From Paracoccus onubensis (lineage in GTDB: Bacteria > Pseudomonadota > Alphaproteobacteria > Rhodobacterales > Rhodobacteraceae): DNA of 64,000 nt. The position numbers and the translations under genes are program-made. Numbering within the stretch: the stretch's first letter is position 1; the number at the start of each line of letters is the position of its first letter. The notes under the pieces were generated by a model. It was given only the letters and a program-made list of their open reading frames with translations, searched no databases and was not told the DNA's origin. Of the stretch, positions 61,538 through 64,000 are shown one piece after another. The DNA is taken from positions 408,876 to 472,875 of the forward strand of contig NZ_QZCG01000002.1 in assembly GCF_003591515.1 (NCBI RefSeq), given 5' to 3'.

Positions 61538-63778
61538 TCAATTCAGGTCAATCAGCTTCGCCCGGCCACGGATCTGCTTGGCCCCTTCAATATCGATCTT
61601 GACGCCTTGCAGGACGATATTGCCTTCCTTGGTCATGATCAGGCGCGATTTGCCGACCGTGATCACGAGATCCTCGCCGACATTGATATCCATATGCTTG
61701 CCGACATAGGTGGTTGAGGTCTCGCCCACCCGAGTGGACTGCTTTTGCCCGACAACCGTATTCTGCACCTTGCCGACAAAGGTGTTCTTCATCAGGCCGA
61801 TCTGCTCGGTCCGAGCCATCCCGATCGTGTCGCTTACGGCTTTCTCGACGATCGTGTTCTTGATACCGCTGACTGGCATGATCGAACTGAGCAATGCTCC
61901 GACCGAGGTGCCCGTCTGAACCTGTTCAAACCCGGCAAGTTCCCTGTTTTTTCCCGCACCGGTGAAGGCGCCATTCGCCGGCAGGCTGGCCGCCTCGGCT
62001 GCCACGCTGGCAGCAGAAAGCGCCTGCGTGAATTGCGCAACAAAGCTATCGCCGGATTCGTTGGCGGCGTTCTTCATTGCCGCGCTCGATTGCTGCATCA
62101 GTCCGGCAAGCGCGGCAAAAAGCGGAACTCCCAAGCCACCGCCTACTGACAGGTTCATCGACCCACCGATCTTTTCCTGGTGGTTTCGGGCGACATCGAG
62201 TGACTTATTGCTGCCGACGCTTTCGATCTGATCCTTATCCACCCGCTTCATGCGGTTGTTAAGAACTTTCAGAGTCTGGTCTTTCTGGGCATGCAGGGCG
62301 ATGTTTTCCTGGCCGGTTTCATCCTCAAAGCTGAGTTCGTTGAACCCGGTATTCTTGTGAGTTTTGGAGCGCCAGACAGCCTTGGTTTTATGTGCGGGCA
62401 GCGGATAGGGGGTGTCGTTCTTGCCGTTAAAGACATTGCCGACGACGATCGGCTTGTCGGGATCGCCTTCAAGGAATTCGACCAGCACCTCCATCCCGAT
62501 GCGAGGGATCACCATGCCGCCCCAGCCACCCCCGGCCCAGTTCTGTGAGACCCGGCAGCGCATCGAATAAGCGTCATGCAAATCCCAATGGAAGCGCACA
62601 AGGATGCGGCCATATTCGTCGCAATCGATCTCTCCTTCGCCGACCACCGTCGCGGTTTGCGGACCGTAAACATGCGACAATTCCGTTCGTTTCGGGGGCA
62701 CCATAGGAGCAGTATCGGGCATCAGGACGTATGAGCCGGAATAGCTGTAGCCGTCACTGTCCTGCCCGCCAGAACCATACGCCTCACTGACAAAGCTGTG
62801 GGTTGCCGACAGGCAGAGATAGGTCTCGCCATGCCCCGGCACCTTGTCGCCGCCCAACGTGACGCGCGAACCGGATAACAGGCTCACGCAATCACCCACT
62901 GCGCGATTACGGCGATCAGCACCCCGTTCCTGCCGCTGGCGCATTCGCGTGACGATCTTGCCGGGGCTTTCGGAGAGATAGTCGCCCGGATAATCGAAAC
63001 TTTCCACATGGCCAAAGGCATATGCCGCATCGCTCGGCTGAGATGTTTCCATGCTTTGCGCAGGTATCTTGAAATTGTAATCCACCTGCCGGATCGCCCC
63101 GGTGGTGAAATTCCGCTCGGGCAGCCATTCCCAGAAATGTTCGAACTCGTATTGATGATGGCCGTCATAGCGCTTGTAGGGAACCTCGCCGATCACCTGA
63201 TGCGCCAGCTCGTCATCGGTCAGCACCAATGTATGGCTGCCCTTCTCGTGCTGGAAATGAAAGCTGATCCCGTGCCGCTCCATCTGCCGGCGGGCGAAAT
63301 CTAGATCGCTTTCCCGATACTGCACCGTATATTCGAGTTCGGGATACTGATTGCTCAGCCTGATCTCCAGATGCGGGAACCCAAAGCCGGCATAATCCGA
63401 CAAGAGTTCACGCAGGATCTGATCGACCGTCTTGTTATGAAAAATCCGCTGGTTGCGGCGCTTGCCTGCCAGCCAGAACCACGGCCGCAGGGTCAGATCA
63501 TAGCGGTGACCGTTTTCTCCGACACCCGCCCATCGGGCAGAGGTGACGATACCGTCAAAGGGCCGCATCTTGTCCCGAGCCTCGATTTCGACGGTCGCAT
63601 GGGTGCCGATCAGTTTATCTAAATCCAGATCGTCGCGCGTGGCCAGCGCCTCGACCCGGTATTCGAACAATTCGTTGAGATAATCCGTGCCGTCGAAACG
63701 CAGAAGAACAAGGACATCTTCGCCCAGCTCCGTGGCCAGACGGCCAAGGCGTTCGGTTTGCTTGAAGGGGGCATTCAT
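61538..63778 (-). CDS. vgrG: VgrG (TssI) type VI spike protein
   Basis: A 746-residue trimeric spike protein. The gp27-like base (about 1-370) includes ESDLDFARRQMERHGISFHFQHEKGSHTLVLTDD. The gp5 OB-fold follows (about 385-470: TATVVGEGEIDCDEYGRILVRFHWD, QNWAGGGWGGMVIPRIGMEVLVEFLEGDPDKPIVVGNVFNG). The needle is a DUF2345-type repeat region with TFVGKVQNTVVGQKQSTRVGETSTTYVGKHMDINVG. A stretch at about 545-650 (AALAGLMQQSSAAMKNAANES, AASVAAEAASLPANGAF) is Ala-rich and may be an insertion. It is first in the effector operon. No other type VI structural genes lie in the window. Confidence 0.95.
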   Translation of the reverse strand: MNAPFKQTERLGRLATELGEDVLVLLRFDGTDYLNELFEYRVEALATRDDLDLDKLIGTHATVEIEARDKMRPFDGIVTSARWAGVGENGHRYDLTLRPWFWLAGKRRNQRIFHNKTVDQILRELLSDYAGFGFPHLEIRLSNQYPELEYTVQYRESDLDFARRQMERHGISFHFQHEKGSHTLVLTDDELAHQVIGEVPYKRYDGHHQYEFEHFWEWLPERNFTTGAIRQVDYNFKIPAQSMETSQPSDAAYAFGHVESFDYPGDYLSESPGKIVTRMRQRQERGADRRNRAVGDCVSLLSGSRVTLGGDKVPGHGETYLCLSATHSFVSEAYGSGGQDSDGYSYSGSYVLMPDTAPMVPPKRTELSHVYGPQTATVVGEGEIDCDEYGRILVRFHWDLHDAYSMRCRVSQNWAGGGWGGMVIPRIGMEVLVEFLEGDPDKPIVVGNVFNGKNDTPYPLPAHKTKAVWRSKTHKNTGFNELSFEDETGQENIALHAQKDQTLKVLNNRMKRVDKDQIESVGSNKSLDVARNHQEKIGGSMNLSVGGGLGVPLFAALAGLMQQSSAAMKNAANESGDSFVAQFTQALSAASVAAEAASLPANGAFTGAGKNRELAGFEQVQTGTSVGALLSSIMPVSGIKNTIVEKAVSDTIGMARTEQIGLMKNTFVGKVQNTVVGQKQSTRVGETSTTYVGKHMDINVGEDLVITVGKSRLIMTKEGNIVLQGVKIDIEGAKQIRGRAKLIDLN

Positions 63779-63872
63779 AACCAGCCTCCGAAATCATCAA
63801 ACTATGCCGTCATCTTACCGCGATAGCCTCAAAATAACAGACTGAATCACTTGTAGTTGACGTTTCGTCAGC

Positions 63873-64000
63873 CTAGGTCGTGTTGACAAAAGGGATTCCC
63901 CTCGGGCGTAGGGCATGCTTCAAGCTGGCATCTGCGATGGAGACCAGCTTGGCACGAGATCTTATGTCGGACCAGGAATGGGCGTTCTTTGAGCGCTTCA
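63873..64000 (+). mobile_element. IS5-family (IS427-like) insertion sequence, second copy, cut by window edge
   Basis: The sequence from CTAGGTCGTGTTGACAAA onward matches the reverse complement of the right end of the first copy over all 93 bases I compared and, as far as I can see, to the window edge. It is oriented opposite to the first copy, and both present their transposase 5' ends toward the vgrG-rhs genes. It begins 94 bp upstream of the vgrG start codon. Confidence 0.9.
63937..64000 (+). CDS. IS5-family transposase, first frame, start only
   Basis: The first 21 codons (METSLARDLMSDQEWAFFERF) of the transposase of the second IS copy, identical to the first copy; the rest lies beyond the window. 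Confidence 0.75.
   Translation, partial: METSLARDLMSDQEWAFFERF

Noticed and set aside
1..64000. CRISPR array or riboswitch
   Set aside because: No regularly spaced direct repeats were seen, and no known riboswitch core (for example glycine or cobalamin) could be recognised upstream of tdm, tmm or the transporter operons by eye.
54109..64000. A complete type VI secretion apparatus
   Set aside because: Only spike, adaptor, effector and immunity-type genes are present; no TssB/C sheath, ClpV, baseplate or membrane-complex genes occur in the window.

Overview
The window looks like a chromosomal segment of a methylotrophic alphaproteobacterium of the Rhodobacteraceae, most likely Paracoccus or a close relative. 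Three things support this. There is a complete calcium-type methanol dehydrogenase locus in the order known from Paracoccus denitrificans (mxaZYX divergent from mxaFJGIRSACKLD). There is a trimethylamine monooxygenase / TMAO demethylase pair typical of methylated-amine users in this group. Many genes are chained by ATGA or GTGA overlaps. The assignment is inferred from gene content recognised by eye; no database search was possible.

Layout. 1-4.9 kb: a minus-strand methylated-amine unit, tmm (TMA to TMAO), tdm (TMAO to dimethylamine plus formaldehyde) and a sodium:solute symporter cut by the window edge. 5.4-11.8 kb: tRNA-Met, a five-gene dipeptide-type ABC importer and a secreted protein of unknown function. 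11.9-15.2 kb: an AT-rich GT4 glycosyltransferase and a decayed integrative-element scar (3' tRNA fragment, integrase with an in-frame stop, a frameshifted small gene, a CxxC carboxymuconolactone-decarboxylase-like gene between two UUCG hairpins), ending at tRNA-Asn. 15.3-17.5 kb: a metallo-beta-lactamase-fold hydrolase and an orphan sensor kinase. 17.5-21.7 kb: fructose ABC importer frcBCA with a divergent ROK regulator. 21.8-27.9 kb: a six-gene Mrp/Pha cation/proton antiporter operon with fused A and B subunits.

28.3-40.8 kb: the methanol oxidation locus. A two-component system (mxaYX) with lipoprotein mxaZ faces the structural genes across a 327-bp control region. MxaF and MxaI form the PQQ enzyme, MxaG is its cytochrome cL acceptor, MxaJ is a periplasmic accessory protein, and MxaRSACKL plus MxaD are maturation and calcium-insertion factors. 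Formaldehyde made here and by Tdm would enter the same C1 oxidation pathways, which lie outside the window.

41.0-42.7 kb: two probable surface-polysaccharide modification genes. 42.9-53.8 kb: an amine/amino-acid scavenging region with an FAD amine oxidase, an N-formylglutamate amidohydrolase-like enzyme, an RpiR regulator, a lone oligopeptide-type binding protein, and a spermidine/putrescine-type ABC importer with two tandem paralogous binding proteins. 54.1-64.0 kb: a type VI secretion effector island (vgrG, DUF2169 adaptor, PAAR-like DUF4150, coiled-coil/membrane protein, Rhs toxin, putative immunity gene) lying exactly between two inverted copies of one IS5-family (IS427-like) insertion sequence. 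The second copy runs off the right edge. This island is the best candidate for an incompletely described system: its polymorphic 127-residue toxin tip, immunity gene and split PAAR / membrane-segment / Rhs arrangement are of most interest.
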